From: Mesoaciditoga lauensis cd-1655R = DSM 25116
Lineage (GTDB): Bacteria; Thermotogota; Thermotogae; Mesoaciditogales; Mesoaciditogaceae
Direction of reading: 5' to 3'
DNA length: 64,000 nt
Assembly (NCBI RefSeq): GCF_000745455.1
Contig: NZ_JQJI01000001.1
Span: forward strand, 110,380 to 174,379
Shown: in pieces, positions 21,016 to 29,857 of the stretch
Position numbering within the stretch: position 1 is the stretch's first letter
Layout: each line of letters begins with the position of its first letter
Notes under the pieces: model-generated
Seen by the model: the letters and a program-made list of their open reading frames with translations, nothing else
Databases searched by the model: none
Told to the model about the DNA's origin: nothing
Made by a program: the position numbers and the translations under genes

Positions 21016-22185
21016 TCAAAAGAGACGTGTTAGATCTTCAAACGTCTCTCTTCGTCGTATAAGCTGAAAGTTTTTGCCATCAAAAGCCACTTCTGCCGGC
21101 CTTAGGGCAAGATTGTAATTTGAAGACATGGAGTAGCCATATGCTCCAACATCATATATGATGCCTATATCTCCAACTTTTGGTTGGGGAACCTTTCTCT
21201 TTTTCGCAAGAGTATCACCTGTCTCGCACACACGCCCAACGATGTCAGCTGTGATCTTTTCGCCGTTCGATAAAAATTCAACATGATGATAGGCTCCATA
21301 TAAAGATGGCCTTAAAAGACCTGACATAGATGTGTCTAAAACGATGAAATTTTTGAAAGCGGTTTTCTTAACTTCCGTAACCCGCGCAATCAAAAATCCA
21401 GCCGGCGCTATGATATATCTTCCAAGTTCAAGATAGATGGGCAAATCAAATGATTTTAAAAGTGGAACGACCTCCTGCTTGTATTTTCCCAGATCCATTT
21501 CGTTTCCGTTTTTAAGGTAATCTATTCCCCATCCTCCACCGATGTTGATGAAATCCAATTTCAAATTCTGTTCCGTCACGAATTTTTTCAAAGATTCTAT
21601 CGCTTCAACGAAGGGAGAAACATCTGTGATTTGAGAACCTATATGGCAATGAAGGCCAACTAATCTTAAATTCGACGGGAAAGAGTGAACGACGTCCTTT
21701 GCATCTTCTAAACTGATACCAAATTTGTTTTCTTTAAGTCCAGTTGAAATGTGGGGGTGCGTTTTTGCGTCAACATTTGGATTTATTCTTAAAGCTACCC
21801 TCAGAGAAACATCCTTTGGAACCTTTTCAATTTCTTCCTTTGAGTCAACGTTTACACACGCTACATCTTCTTTTGAATAGTAGATCAATTCTTCTACTTT
21901 CTTTCCATTTCCATTAACTATTATCTCGTTGGGTTTGAAGCCGGCATACTTTGCCATTTTGTATTCATTTAACGAGACGATGTCAGCACCAAGGTGCATC
22001 TTTTTCATGAATTTGAGAATGTGAACGTTTGAATTTGATTTAAAGGCAAAAAACACTTTATGTTCCACGTTTTTCAAGGCATCTTCAACCTTCTTGATCC
22101 TTTCTTCGACGATTCTCAAATCGTAAAGATAAAGAGGCGTACCAAATTTTTTAGCTGCTTTCAGGAATAATTCATTATTTTTCAC
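21016..22185 (-). CDS. lysA: Diaminopimelate decarboxylase
   Basis: PLP-dependent decarboxylation of meso-diaminopimelate to L-lysine, last step of lysine synthesis. The PLP lysine is in FFAFKSNSN, the glycine-rich phosphate loop in NIGGGWGIDY, the histidine motif is HCHIGSQITD, and the catalytic cysteine region reads CETGDTLAKK; GAYGYSMSSNYN closes the active site. I choose GTG at 22185 (about 389 residues) because it has AGAAGG 8 bases before it; an in-frame TTG at 22212 has no clear site. It stands alone between two direct repeat copies, with no other lysine gene in the window. Confidence 0.93.
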   Translation of the reverse strand: MKNNELFLKAAKKFGTPLYLYDLRIVEERIKKVEDALKNVEHKVFFAFKSNSNVHILKFMKKMHLGADIVSLNEYKMAKYAGFKPNEIIVNGNGKKVEELIYYSKEDVACVNVDSKEEIEKVPKDVSLRVALRINPNVDAKTHPHISTGLKENKFGISLEDAKDVVHSFPSNLRLVGLHCHIGSQITDVSPFVEAIESLKKFVTEQNLKLDFINIGGGWGIDYLKNGNEMDLGKYKQEVVPLLKSFDLPIYLELGRYIIAPAGFLIARVTEVKKTAFKNFIVLDTSMSGLLRPSLYGAYHHVEFLSNGEKITADIVGRVCETGDTLAKKRKVPQPKVGDIGIIYDVGAYGYSMSSNYNLALRPAEVAFDGKNFQLIRRRETFEDLTRLF

Positions 22186-22212
22186 TCTTTTCGCCTTCTT
22201 TCTTCTTAACAA

Positions 22213-22457
22213 ATGTCAAGTTTAAGAATTTAATCAGAGAGCAACTCACTCAATGAACGTTCCTTACAACACTTAAAAAAACGCCTGCCAACGCTTATGA
22301 GTAAATAGTGAACAGTAAACAGTGAATGGTTAAAGAACGAGTAAAGGCTGACAAATAGGAGTTCCTCTAAGTTGCCAATTTGGGTATTTAATTTCCTCGT
22401 CGGCAGTAAAAATTCAGAACTGCAATGCTTGCATTTTTTGCTTTTACTCTTGCCACC
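22213..22457. other. Intergenic stretch between lysA and repeat copy B
   Basis: No gene seen. There is a tandem-like word series around 22303-22327 (AGTGAACAGTAAACAGTGAATG), comparable to the ACTATTCAC words next to repeat copy D at 60746-60780. No convincing lysA promoter could be picked out on the minus strand. Confidence 0.35.
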
Positions 22458-22816
22458 CATTGAAGTTTCTGTCAAAACATATGAAGACGCCCTACAAGAT
22501 GTGAAATAACAGAGTTGGAGGCACAGGACGTGCCGAGAAAGCGAATCTAACAGAGTTTTTTTCTTCCACTTCTCTTTTATCGAAACACTTGCCGGCACTT
22601 ATGAACTCGCCATCTGGAGACTCATAAAAACGAGGTTGGGAAACACATGGATGTGTTGAGAAAGCGAAGCACTCATGGACGAGTGTCTGAGCGTGCCTCG
22701 TTTTTTTGAGTCGTAAGATGGATAAAAGAGTGAATCTGTGTCGGTAAGTGTTTCGATGAATATTTTCAATGATCGCCTTTTCACACTGATTAAAATTATC
22801 ACTTTCACGCACATCA
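22458..22816 (-). repeat. Long-palindrome dispersed repeat, copy B
   Basis: About 359 bases and the clearest copy. First block: hairpin GGCAC-AGGAC-GTGCC (22520-22534) then GAGAAAGCGAATC, between direct words TAACAGAG. Second block: an imperfect palindrome with left arm 22579-22635 and right arm 22696-22757, both beginning from ATCGAAACACTT on their outer ends and closing with AAAACGAGG on their inner ends. The 60-base centre has two hairpins, AACACA-TGGA-TGTGTT (22642-22657) and CACTC-ATGGAC-GAGTG (22670-22685). It ends with AAAATTATCACTTTCACGC. It lies about 100 bases upstream of sdaAB. Confidence 0.87.
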
Positions 22817-22885
22817 GAAACTTCTTTTTTTATGGAGATTTTTCCAATTATACATGATGAAGAAAAATTTTTGAGGCAAAAAAGG

Positions 22886-22891
22886 TATAAT
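22886..22891 (+). promoter_or_regulatory. Candidate -10 element for sdaAB operon
   Basis: TATAAT in AAAGGTATAATAAAG, 25 bases before the sdaAB ATG, followed by the ribosome binding site TTGGAGATG. No good -35 hexamer at the usual distance, so only moderate support. Confidence 0.4.
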
Positions 22892-22915
22892 AAAGAAAAC
22901 TTGGAGATGATTTAA

Positions 22916-23587
22916 ATGTTGTCTATATTAGAAATAATAGGCCCCACAATGATAGGGCCTTCAAGTTCGCATACGCTTGGTGCCATGAGAATATCAAGGT
23001 TTTCTTACAACCTTATCAATGGTATCCCTTCAAGGGTAACGTTTTACCTTCATGGCTCTTTTCAAGATACCTATATAGGGCACGGAACTTGGTTAGCGCT
23101 TTTAGCCGGTGTTTGCGGCCTTAGAACTGATGATCCAAAAGTCGCTAAAGCCGATGAAGTTGCCGAAGAATTGGGTTTGGAATACGAGTATCGGCCTATA
23201 GATCTTGGAGATGTCCACCCTAATACGGTGAAAATTTCCACGGAGAAAAATGGAATCCATCATGAAGTGATAGGTTCATCCATCGGAGGCGGACGCATAA
23301 GGATAAACTCGGTGGACTCGGTGGAGTGCGATCTTGACGGGGAATACCCAACTTTGATTGTGGAAAATCAAGATGTACCCGGAGCTTTAGAATCCATAAT
23401 AAGCGTGCTTTCTTTTTATGGAGTTAACATAGCGAAGATGCAATTGAAAAGAGAAAGTGTTTATCTTCGGAAAGCAAGTGCCATGATAGAGCTTGATAGT
23501 TCCATTTCACAAGAGATTTTAGAGCGAATAAGAAAGATGGATGTTGTTAATTCTGCTTTGTACGTCAACTCCATCATGGAGGAATAA
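22916..23587 (+). CDS. sdaAB: L-serine dehydratase, iron-sulfur type, beta subunit
   Basis: Beta subunit of the two-subunit [4Fe-4S] L-serine ammonia-lyase (serine to pyruvate and ammonia). The family motif GPTMIGPSSSHTLGAMRI is at residues 9-26, followed by GTWLALLAGVCGLR. A C-terminal ACT domain (about 150-223: PTLIVENQDVPGALESII) is typical of this type and probably senses an amino acid. 223 residues, complete; the alpha gene follows after 3 bases. Confidence 0.96.
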   Translation: MLSILEIIGPTMIGPSSSHTLGAMRISRFSYNLINGIPSRVTFYLHGSFQDTYIGHGTWLALLAGVCGLRTDDPKVAKADEVAEELGLEYEYRPIDLGDVHPNTVKISTEKNGIHHEVIGSSIGGGRIRINSVDSVECDLDGEYPTLIVENQDVPGALESIISVLSFYGVNIAKMQLKRESVYLRKASAMIELDSSISQEILERIRKMDVVNSALYVNSIMEE

Positions 23588-23590
23588 AAA

Positions 23591-24466
23591 ATGAATGTCA
23601 ACAGATTCAAAGAATTAATAGATATATGCGAGAAAACCGGGGAGCCTCTGGATAAGGTTGTTCTTCATTGGGAAATGCTTGACAGTGGCTTATCGCCGGA
23701 AAAAGTAGTAAAAAAAACCGAAGTGCTTTTTGATGTTATGAAAGAAAGCTATGAAGAAAACAGAGGAAAGAATCTCAAAACCTTGGTGGGATTAACTGGT
23801 GATAACGCCAAAAAAATGCTTGATTACCTTCCTTTTGCATTTACCGGTGAAAGGGTATTCCAGGCCGTCACGATAGCGGTGACCATAGCTGAAAGCAATG
23901 CTTCCATGAAGAGAATCGTTGCCTGTCCGACAGGAGGGGCGAGTGGAGTGGTGCCTGGAGTCCTTTTGACTCTTGAAAAATACGGCACGAAGAGAGAAAA
24001 ACTTATCTCATCACTTATCGTTGCTGGTGCCATAGGGAAAGTGATCTCTTTGCATGCTTCTTTGTCGGGGGCTCAACATGGTTGTCAGGCAGAGATAGGA
24101 AGCGGAACGGCTATGGCAGCAGGTGCAGCTGTTTATGCCATGGACGGAACTCCACAACAAGTTGCCGATGCGGCTGCTCTTTCTTTAAAGTCGTTGATGG
24201 GACTTGTGTGCGATCCGGTTGGGGGATTCGTTGAAGTTCCTTGCGTAAAAAGAAATGCTGCCGGAGCCGCCTTAGCTTTGCTTTTTGCCGACATGGCCAG
24301 AGCGGGCGTGAAAAGCGTCGTGCCATTTGACGAAGTCGTTGATGCCATGGCAAAGGTTGGCAGAATGATGCCAGAATCTTTGCGCGAAACCGGAAAGGGA
24401 GGCATAGCGGATACTCCAACTGCTAAAAATATCGTAGATGTCTTTTCTAGAAAGTTTAAAATATAA
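23591..24466 (+). CDS. sdaAA: L-serine dehydratase, iron-sulfur type, alpha subunit
   Basis: Catalytic partner of SdaAB, 291 residues. Cysteines expected to hold the [4Fe-4S] cluster are in VACPTGGASGVVPG, VCDPVGGFVEVPC; the conserved SGAQHGCQAEIGSGTAMAAGA is also present. Complete. Starts 3 bases after sdaAB with a ribosome binding site (GGAGGAATAAAA then ATG). Separated by 39 bases from the permease gene downstream. Confidence 0.96.
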   Translation: MNVNRFKELIDICEKTGEPLDKVVLHWEMLDSGLSPEKVVKKTEVLFDVMKESYEENRGKNLKTLVGLTGDNAKKMLDYLPFAFTGERVFQAVTIAVTIAESNASMKRIVACPTGGASGVVPGVLLTLEKYGTKREKLISSLIVAGAIGKVISLHASLSGAQHGCQAEIGSGTAMAAGAAVYAMDGTPQQVADAAALSLKSLMGLVCDPVGGFVEVPCVKRNAAGAALALLFADMARAGVKSVVPFDEVVDAMAKVGRMMPESLRETGKGGIADTPTAKNIVDVFSRKFKI

Positions 24467-24505
24467 CGTTTATACCAAGTCGAAGATAAAGTGGAGGTGC
24501 GTGGT

Positions 24506-27442
24506 TTGATATTTTATTGGGTTTCACTTTTTTTTGTTTTAGGTGTTATAGCATTGACTTTGATTTACTCATATAGATATTTAACCTTATCGAAGATAAG
24601 CATGCGAAATGCCCTCAGAAGAAAGATGTCCATGCTTCTTATCGTGGCTGGTTCTCTTACAGGCACCGCTTTTATAGTGGGCTCTTTTGTTATAAACGAT
24701 TCTTTCCAATATTTTATGTTTTCAAACATACGCCGTACAATTGGAAGCGTAGATGAAGTCGTTTCGCCTAAAGGAGTTTATTTTGATGAATCAACGCTGA
24801 ACAAGCTGATGAATGCGCTTCACTCTTCTCCTTATGTGGATGGAGTTCTTCCAATTTCCATAAAAAAGACTGTGGCCGCAAGAAATGGAAAAATGCGTTC
24901 TCTCGATCCACGTTCCATAACGATGGTTTCGTTTATAAGCGTTAATCCTGAGCAGCTTAGAAAATTCGGAAATGGTCGCCTCTTTCCACAAGTAAATCTC
25001 ACTGGAAATGAAATCGTGATCGGCCAAGCGTTGGCAAATTATCTAAAACTCAAAGTTGGAGATGTCATTCAAGCACTTTCAAATCCTATTCAGCTTGTCT
25101 TTGGAGTTCCACCTTCTTTTAAAGTGGTGGCCATAGTCCCGCAAAACGGTATCCTTGGTTATCAAGGAAGCGATGGCTTCACTTTACCTATCTTTATTAC
25201 GCCTTCCCAAATGAAGAAGTTCTTTGGTGTGAGCGGTTACGAACGACTTCTGGTATCAAATAAAGGAGATTATTTAGAAGGAGTTAAATACACAGAAAAA
25301 GTTGACAAGACGATAAAAGATGCCGTTGACGACAAAGTTAAAATAGATAACATAAAGGACAAGCAAATAAAAGCTGTGAAACAACAACAAATAGGAAAGC
25401 TTTTCATCTTGTTGAGCAGTTTTGCAATAGTCGCTGGAACACTTTTAATAGTCAACATATACACCATGTTGGCAAATGAAAGAAAGAGTAGTTTGGGAAC
25501 TCTTAGGGCAATAGGATTTTCAAGGAAAAAAGTTGGTTTTATTCTTTACTTTGAAGGATTCATCTACTCTTTAATAGCCTCTGCCGCGGGAACAGTTGCA
25601 GGGTTATTGGTGGCATGGTTTATGATAAACGAATTCTCCGGTTTCTTTTCCAACACGGCAAACGAGTTAAGCGATATAGTCAGCATGCAACCTTCGCCTT
25701 TTGTTCTCCACTTCAACATTTCATCGTTGATATATGGTTTTTCCTTTGGAATGATGATCCCTCTTTTTGTTCTGCTCTTCATGTCGATGAAGATAGGAAG
25801 GCTTAACATTGTAAAGGCTATAAGAAACATACCAGACAATCCCTTTGAGTATAGAAAAAAATACATTTGGATACTTTCAATCATTCTCTCTATTTTCGTG
25901 ATTCTCATTTTCTTTGGAAGTGTTTCTCTTGATGCTTTTATACTTTACACAGGGGTAATGGGAAGTGTCTTGCTCCTTCCTTCTTTCTTTAAAAAAGGGC
26001 GTTTGAAGATGTACGTTGGCAATTTTGTCGCTTTGTTTGTAATAGTATTCGCGTTTGCTTCCAACAACATCTCTTATGTGGAAAGCGCAAGCGCAAATTC
26101 GCTTTGGTTTCTTGGTTTAAAAAGTTTCTCGATATTGCTATCTGCTTTGTTCTTCCTCTCTTACGATATAGAAATTTTCGACAAACTTTTTTCGAAACTT
26201 TCGACCAAATCGTTAAGGGCTCCATTCAAACTTGCCATGGCAGAATCCGCTCAAAATAAGAGGCGAACTGGAATGACCATAGCCATGTATGCGATTGTTA
26301 TATTCGTCATCTCACTTATGACAATAGTGCCATATTCTCAAGTAGTCGAGGTGAAAAACGGGCAAAAGACGATATTCCAAGGTTATGATGCGGTTGGTTT
26401 ACCCATTTCCGGAAAGGTCATAAGGGTAACTCCGCAACAGCTTAAAAGCATGAAATACGTGAGTTACTACGCCACCTCTTCCATGGTATCCGTTAGATAT
26501 GAAGTAAACAAGATTGCAGAAAGGCAGATTTATCAGATGGTTACGACAAATGAAAAGGCCCTTCTTGGAACTGATTTCAAGATAAGAAATTCCATTCCAC
26601 AGATAAAAGATCTTAAATCTCTTTGGGCTTATCTCAAATCCCATCCTGGCAGTGTTGTTGCATTTGGGATTTCAAGGGTTAACGCTGGCGATACGGTTAT
26701 GATCTCAAAAGAGGGGAATTTCTCATTCAATTTTTCGGGATCCTCTCCCCAAGGAATGGATTTACTTCTTTCCGGGCCTTTGAAAAACCCGAAAAAATTC
26801 AAAGTTGTGGCAACCTTTGAAAATAAAGGTTTGACGGCATTTCCCTCCGGTTTTTACACAACTTCAGAAACAGCGAAAAGAGCCTTCGGAGATATCAGCG
26901 GAAACGAATTCTTGCTGGTAAAATTGGCCGGGAAAACCATAAAAGAAAAAGAAAGCAATTTCGAGAAATTTCTTGCCTTCTTGAAAACAAGATTCGCAAT
27001 AGGCCTCTTTTCAAAACAAGTGCTTGATGTATTTGCTGGAATGATAATGAGTTTTGTGGACATCATAAACTCTTTCCTTTACTTCGGGCTTTCCGTTGGT
27101 ATAGTGGGGCTTGCCATATTGATACTGAAAACCTTGCATGAAAGAAGAAGGACGATAGGAATTCTTAAGGCTATAGGTTTTACACGTTCAAAAGTATTTG
27201 CAAGTTTCTTCATAGAAACGAATTTTGTGGTAATACTTGGAATTTTAACGGGATTCCTGGCAGGATGGATAACTTCTTCCATGATATATTCTTCCCTTAG
27301 AATGGGAGAGATGTTTATTCCATGGATGAACCTTTTAGGCCTTGGCGTGATCTTTTACATGATTTCCATTTTTGCAACCATTTTGCCAATCGAAAGGGCG
27401 TCAAAACTGCCACCTGCGGAGGTGCTAAGATATTACGAGTAA
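24506..27442 (+). CDS. Large FtsX/MacB-type ABC transporter permease
   Basis: About 978 residues. It has an N-terminal membrane helix, a large soluble domain (about 70-280), a first FtsX-type set of three membrane helices with the LGTLRAIGFSRKKV motif near 335, a central block of further helices (about 445-555), a second FtsX-like half starting at SAQNKRRTGMTIAMY, a second soluble domain, and the final helices with IGILKAIGFTRSKVF near 895. This doubled layout is that of lipoprotein/lipid-exporting permeases. No ATPase gene is adjacent, so its partner is elsewhere. I prefer the TTG at 24506 because GGAGGTG lies 6 bases before it; a GTG at 24491 contains no site upstream. uvrC overlaps its last 11 bases. 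Confidence 0.83.
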   Translation: MIFYWVSLFFVLGVIALTLIYSYRYLTLSKISMRNALRRKMSMLLIVAGSLTGTAFIVGSFVINDSFQYFMFSNIRRTIGSVDEVVSPKGVYFDESTLNKLMNALHSSPYVDGVLPISIKKTVAARNGKMRSLDPRSITMVSFISVNPEQLRKFGNGRLFPQVNLTGNEIVIGQALANYLKLKVGDVIQALSNPIQLVFGVPPSFKVVAIVPQNGILGYQGSDGFTLPIFITPSQMKKFFGVSGYERLLVSNKGDYLEGVKYTEKVDKTIKDAVDDKVKIDNIKDKQIKAVKQQQIGKLFILLSSFAIVAGTLLIVNIYTMLANERKSSLGTLRAIGFSRKKVGFILYFEGFIYSLIASAAGTVAGLLVAWFMINEFSGFFSNTANELSDIVSMQPSPFVLHFNISSLIYGFSFGMMIPLFVLLFMSMKIGRLNIVKAIRNIPDNPFEYRKKYIWILSIILSIFVILIFFGSVSLDAFILYTGVMGSVLLLPSFFKKGRLKMYVGNFVALFVIVFAFASNNISYVESASANSLWFLGLKSFSILLSALFFLSYDIEIFDKLFSKLSTKSLRAPFKLAMAESAQNKRRTGMTIAMYAIVIFVISLMTIVPYSQVVEVKNGQKTIFQGYDAVGLPISGKVIRVTPQQLKSMKYVSYYATSSMVSVRYEVNKIAERQIYQMVTTNEKALLGTDFKIRNSIPQIKDLKSLWAYLKSHPGSVVAFGISRVNAGDTVMISKEGNFSFNFSGSSPQGMDLLLSGPLKNPKKFKVVATFENKGLTAFPSGFYTTSETAKRAFGDISGNEFLLVKLAGKTIKEKESNFEKFLAFLKTRFAIGLFSKQVLDVFAGMIMSFVDIINSFLYFGLSVGIVGLAILILKTLHERRRTIGILKAIGFTRSKVFASFFIETNFVVILGILTGFLAGWITSSMIYSSLRMGEMFIPWMNLLGLGVIFYMISIFATILPIERASKLPPAEVLRYYE

Positions 27443-29159
27443 CGAAAGTGAAAATTCGTCTCTTTATAACGAAATCAGGGAATTTCCTGAATCTCCGGGT
27501 ATCTACATATTCAAGAAAAAGGGAACACCAATTTACATTGGAAAGGCAAAAAATTTAAAGAAGAGGATCCTTAGCTATTTTTCAAAAAGGGCAAGTTCCA
27601 AGCAAAAAAGAATAGTTGAAGAAGCGGATCACGTTGATCATATCACGCTTTTCAATGAAAGGGAAGCATTACTCACAGAAGCCAACTTCATTTACACTTA
27701 CAAACCGCGTTTTAACGTACTTCTCAAAGATGCAAAGGTTTATCCATACATAGAATTTGTAGGAGAGGATTTCCCTTACATAAAGATCTCACATGATAAA
27801 TCAAAGAACAGCTTAGGCCCTTTTACAAGTGTTGGCTTTCTTAGGGAGCTGCTAAACATAATTCAACCGGTAGTTCAACTTAGAACATGTACCGGCGATC
27901 TGTCTAAAATAGATCGCCCATGTTTTGAGTATCACATAAAGAGATGTTCTGCCCCTTGTATTGGATTGATAACAAAAGAGGAATACGCTGAACGTGTAAA
28001 AATGGCAAAAAGATTCTTTCAAGGTGATGTGAATTTCATAAAATCCTGGTTGAAGGAAAAGATAAACTCCTATTCACAAAAAAAGATGTTTGAATCCGCA
28101 CAAACCTTGAAAAATGTCTATGAAAAATTGAGCGACTTCCTTGTAAAGCAAAACGTGGAATTTCCAAGACCAGTGGATATGGATGCATTTGAAATAAAAG
28201 ATAATATTGCCCTTCTGGTTAAAGTTCGCAAGGGAATGTTGCTTGCAAAACTAGAATTTGAATTTGACGGGGATTATCCAGATTTTCTAAAAGAATACTA
28301 TTTGGGAAAAGGACAGGAGGGTCCAAAGACCATCCTGGTATCAAAAGAATTCAGAGGAATAAAAGTATGGTCAAAAAGATTAAATTCCAATATAAGACTT
28401 CCGAGAAGATCTTATGAAACCAATCTTCTTCACATGGTTTCAGCAAATTTGGATGAAATTTTAAACTCGAAATCCAGAAAACTCGCCGCTTTGAAAAGGT
28501 TGGAAAAAGTTTTAAACCTCAAAAAAATTCCAATGTTGATAGAAGGAATAGACATATCCCACACGGCTGGTTCTTTAACCGTTGCATCCGTTGTGGTTTT
28601 TGTAAATGGCTTTCCAAAGAAATCTCTTTACAGGAAATACAGGCTCGCCAACTTTTCTCACCCAGACGACTTCGAAGCCATGAGACAAGTTGTAAGAAGG
28701 AGATATTCAAAGCATCCACTTCCGGATTTGTTATTGATAGATGGTGGAAAAGGGCAAGTTAATGCCGTTATGGAAGCTTTGAAAGAGCTCAGCATGGATG
28801 ATGCTCAAAACGTGGTGGGTCTTGCAAAAGAAGATGAAAGAATAGTGTTTCCAACTCAAAAAAAGCCACTTCATCTCAGGTTAAACGATGAAGCTTTAAA
28901 AGTCCTTATAGCCGTGAGAGATGAATCACACCGCTTTGCCACGTCATATCATTATCTTTTACGCGATAAAAAAATGACTCGATCGGCTTTGGATTCCATA
29001 GAAGGTATTGGTCCAAAAAGAAAAAAAGCTCTTTTAAGAGCTTTTAAGAGTGTTAAGGGTATCAAAGACGCTTCTTTCACAGATTTAAAAAACGTCGTAG
29101 GAGAAAAAACGGCAAGAAAGATAAAGGAATATTTCACTCACCAAGATAGTATTTCTTAA
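27432..29159 (+). CDS. uvrC: UvrABC excinuclease subunit C, ATT start
   Basis: Makes both incisions in nucleotide excision repair. N-terminal GIY-YIG nuclease: PESPGIYIFKKKGTPIYIG then KAKNLKKR; a cysteine quartet at RTCTGD, RPCFEY, KRCSAPC; UVR domain; the RNase H-like endonuclease (IEGIDISHTAGSLTVASVVVF, LLLIDGGKGQV); and a C-terminal double HhH (SIEGIGPKRKKALLRAF). The frame is open from a TAA at 27426 but holds no ATG, GTG or TTG until 27966, which is past the nuclease. GGAGGTG at 27418-27424 is 7 bases before ATT at 27432; starting there gives 575 residues with the same N-terminal spacing as E. coli UvrC. The start is inferred. Confidence 0.9.
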   Translation: MTSNESENSSLYNEIREFPESPGIYIFKKKGTPIYIGKAKNLKKRILSYFSKRASSKQKRIVEEADHVDHITLFNEREALLTEANFIYTYKPRFNVLLKDAKVYPYIEFVGEDFPYIKISHDKSKNSLGPFTSVGFLRELLNIIQPVVQLRTCTGDLSKIDRPCFEYHIKRCSAPCIGLITKEEYAERVKMAKRFFQGDVNFIKSWLKEKINSYSQKKMFESAQTLKNVYEKLSDFLVKQNVEFPRPVDMDAFEIKDNIALLVKVRKGMLLAKLEFEFDGDYPDFLKEYYLGKGQEGPKTILVSKEFRGIKVWSKRLNSNIRLPRRSYETNLLHMVSANLDEILNSKSRKLAALKRLEKVLNLKKIPMLIEGIDISHTAGSLTVASVVVFVNGFPKKSLYRKYRLANFSHPDDFEAMRQVVRRRYSKHPLPDLLLIDGGKGQVNAVMEALKELSMDDAQNVVGLAKEDERIVFPTQKKPLHLRLNDEALKVLIAVRDESHRFATSYHYLLRDKKMTRSALDSIEGIGPKRKKALLRAFKSVKGIKDASFTDLKNVVGEKTARKIKEYFTHQDSIS

Positions 29160-29844
29160 CTTCTGGATCGTTCAAAACCGCGGTAGGCTCACCTTTAGCC
29201 AAAAGTCTACCTTTATGAATGACGTACAACTCATCTACCACTTCTGCGATCCTTTCCACCGAATGATCCGTTATTATGACTCCCAAACCTTGCGCTTTCA
29301 AGTGGCGGGAAAACTTTTGGATTTCTTTGACCGTTATTGGATCAACTCCGCCAAAAGGTTCATCCAAAAGCAAAAAATCAGGTGATAACGTCATCATTCT
29401 TGCAAGTTCTAACCTTCTTTTTTCTCCACCAGATAACATATCTGCACGTTGTTTGGACAGATCTTCCAGACCGAATTTCGAGAGAAGTTCTTTTATCTTT
29501 CTCTCAATAAAAACTTTGGAATGGCGAGTGTTTTCCAAAACAACTCTTAGGTTATCCTCAACCGACAAACCTGCAAATATGGACGGCTCTTGTGCGAGAT
29601 ACGTTATGCCTCCGAGAGCTCTTTTGTAAACCGGAAGGTGTGTTATTTCGGTTGAATCTTTGAATATATTTCCACCATCAGGAATGACTAGGCCAAGAAT
29701 CATGTTGAAAAAAGTTGTTTTCCCCGCTCCATTTGGACCTAAGATCCCCACTATTTCTCCACTTTCTATGGACAAAGAAACGTCATCAACCGCCAATCTT
29801 CTTCCAAACTTTTTCCTTAATTTGTAGCACACAAGCCTGCTCAC
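29134..29844 (-). CDS. lptB: ABC transporter ATPase, LptB-like
   Basis: About 236 residues. Walker A GPNGAGKTT, Q loop LAQEPSIF, signature LSGGEKRRLELARM, Walker B FLLLDEPFGGVDPI and switch histidine ITDHSVER are all present; the DEPF-GVDP form is typical of LptB, the lipopolysaccharide/export ATPase. In this phylum the true cargo is uncertain because classical LPS is absent or unusual. Start chosen is GTG at 29844, with GAGGTG just before it; an upstream ATG at 29889 would overlap ftsI by 32 bases. It converges on uvrC with a 26-base overlap of their 3' ends. No permease partners lie nearby. Confidence 0.88.
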   Translation of the reverse strand: MSRLVCYKLRKKFGRRLAVDDVSLSIESGEIVGILGPNGAGKTTFFNMILGLVIPDGGNIFKDSTEITHLPVYKRALGGITYLAQEPSIFAGLSVEDNLRVVLENTRHSKVFIERKIKELLSKFGLEDLSKQRADMLSGGEKRRLELARMMTLSPDFLLLDEPFGGVDPITVKEIQKFSRHLKAQGLGVIITDHSVERIAEVVDELYVIHKGRLLAKGEPTAVLNDPEVKKYYLGE

Positions 29845-29857
29845 AAAATCACCTCTC

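Noticed and set aside
22300..22330. Short CRISPR-like repeat (GTGAACAGTAAACAGTGAATG)
   Set aside because: Two or three imperfect 9-base words with no spacers; not an array.
27442..27966. uvrC as a frameshifted or truncated gene starting at TTG 27966
   Set aside because: The whole 5' half is open in the same frame and encodes the intact nuclease domain; only the start codon is unusual.
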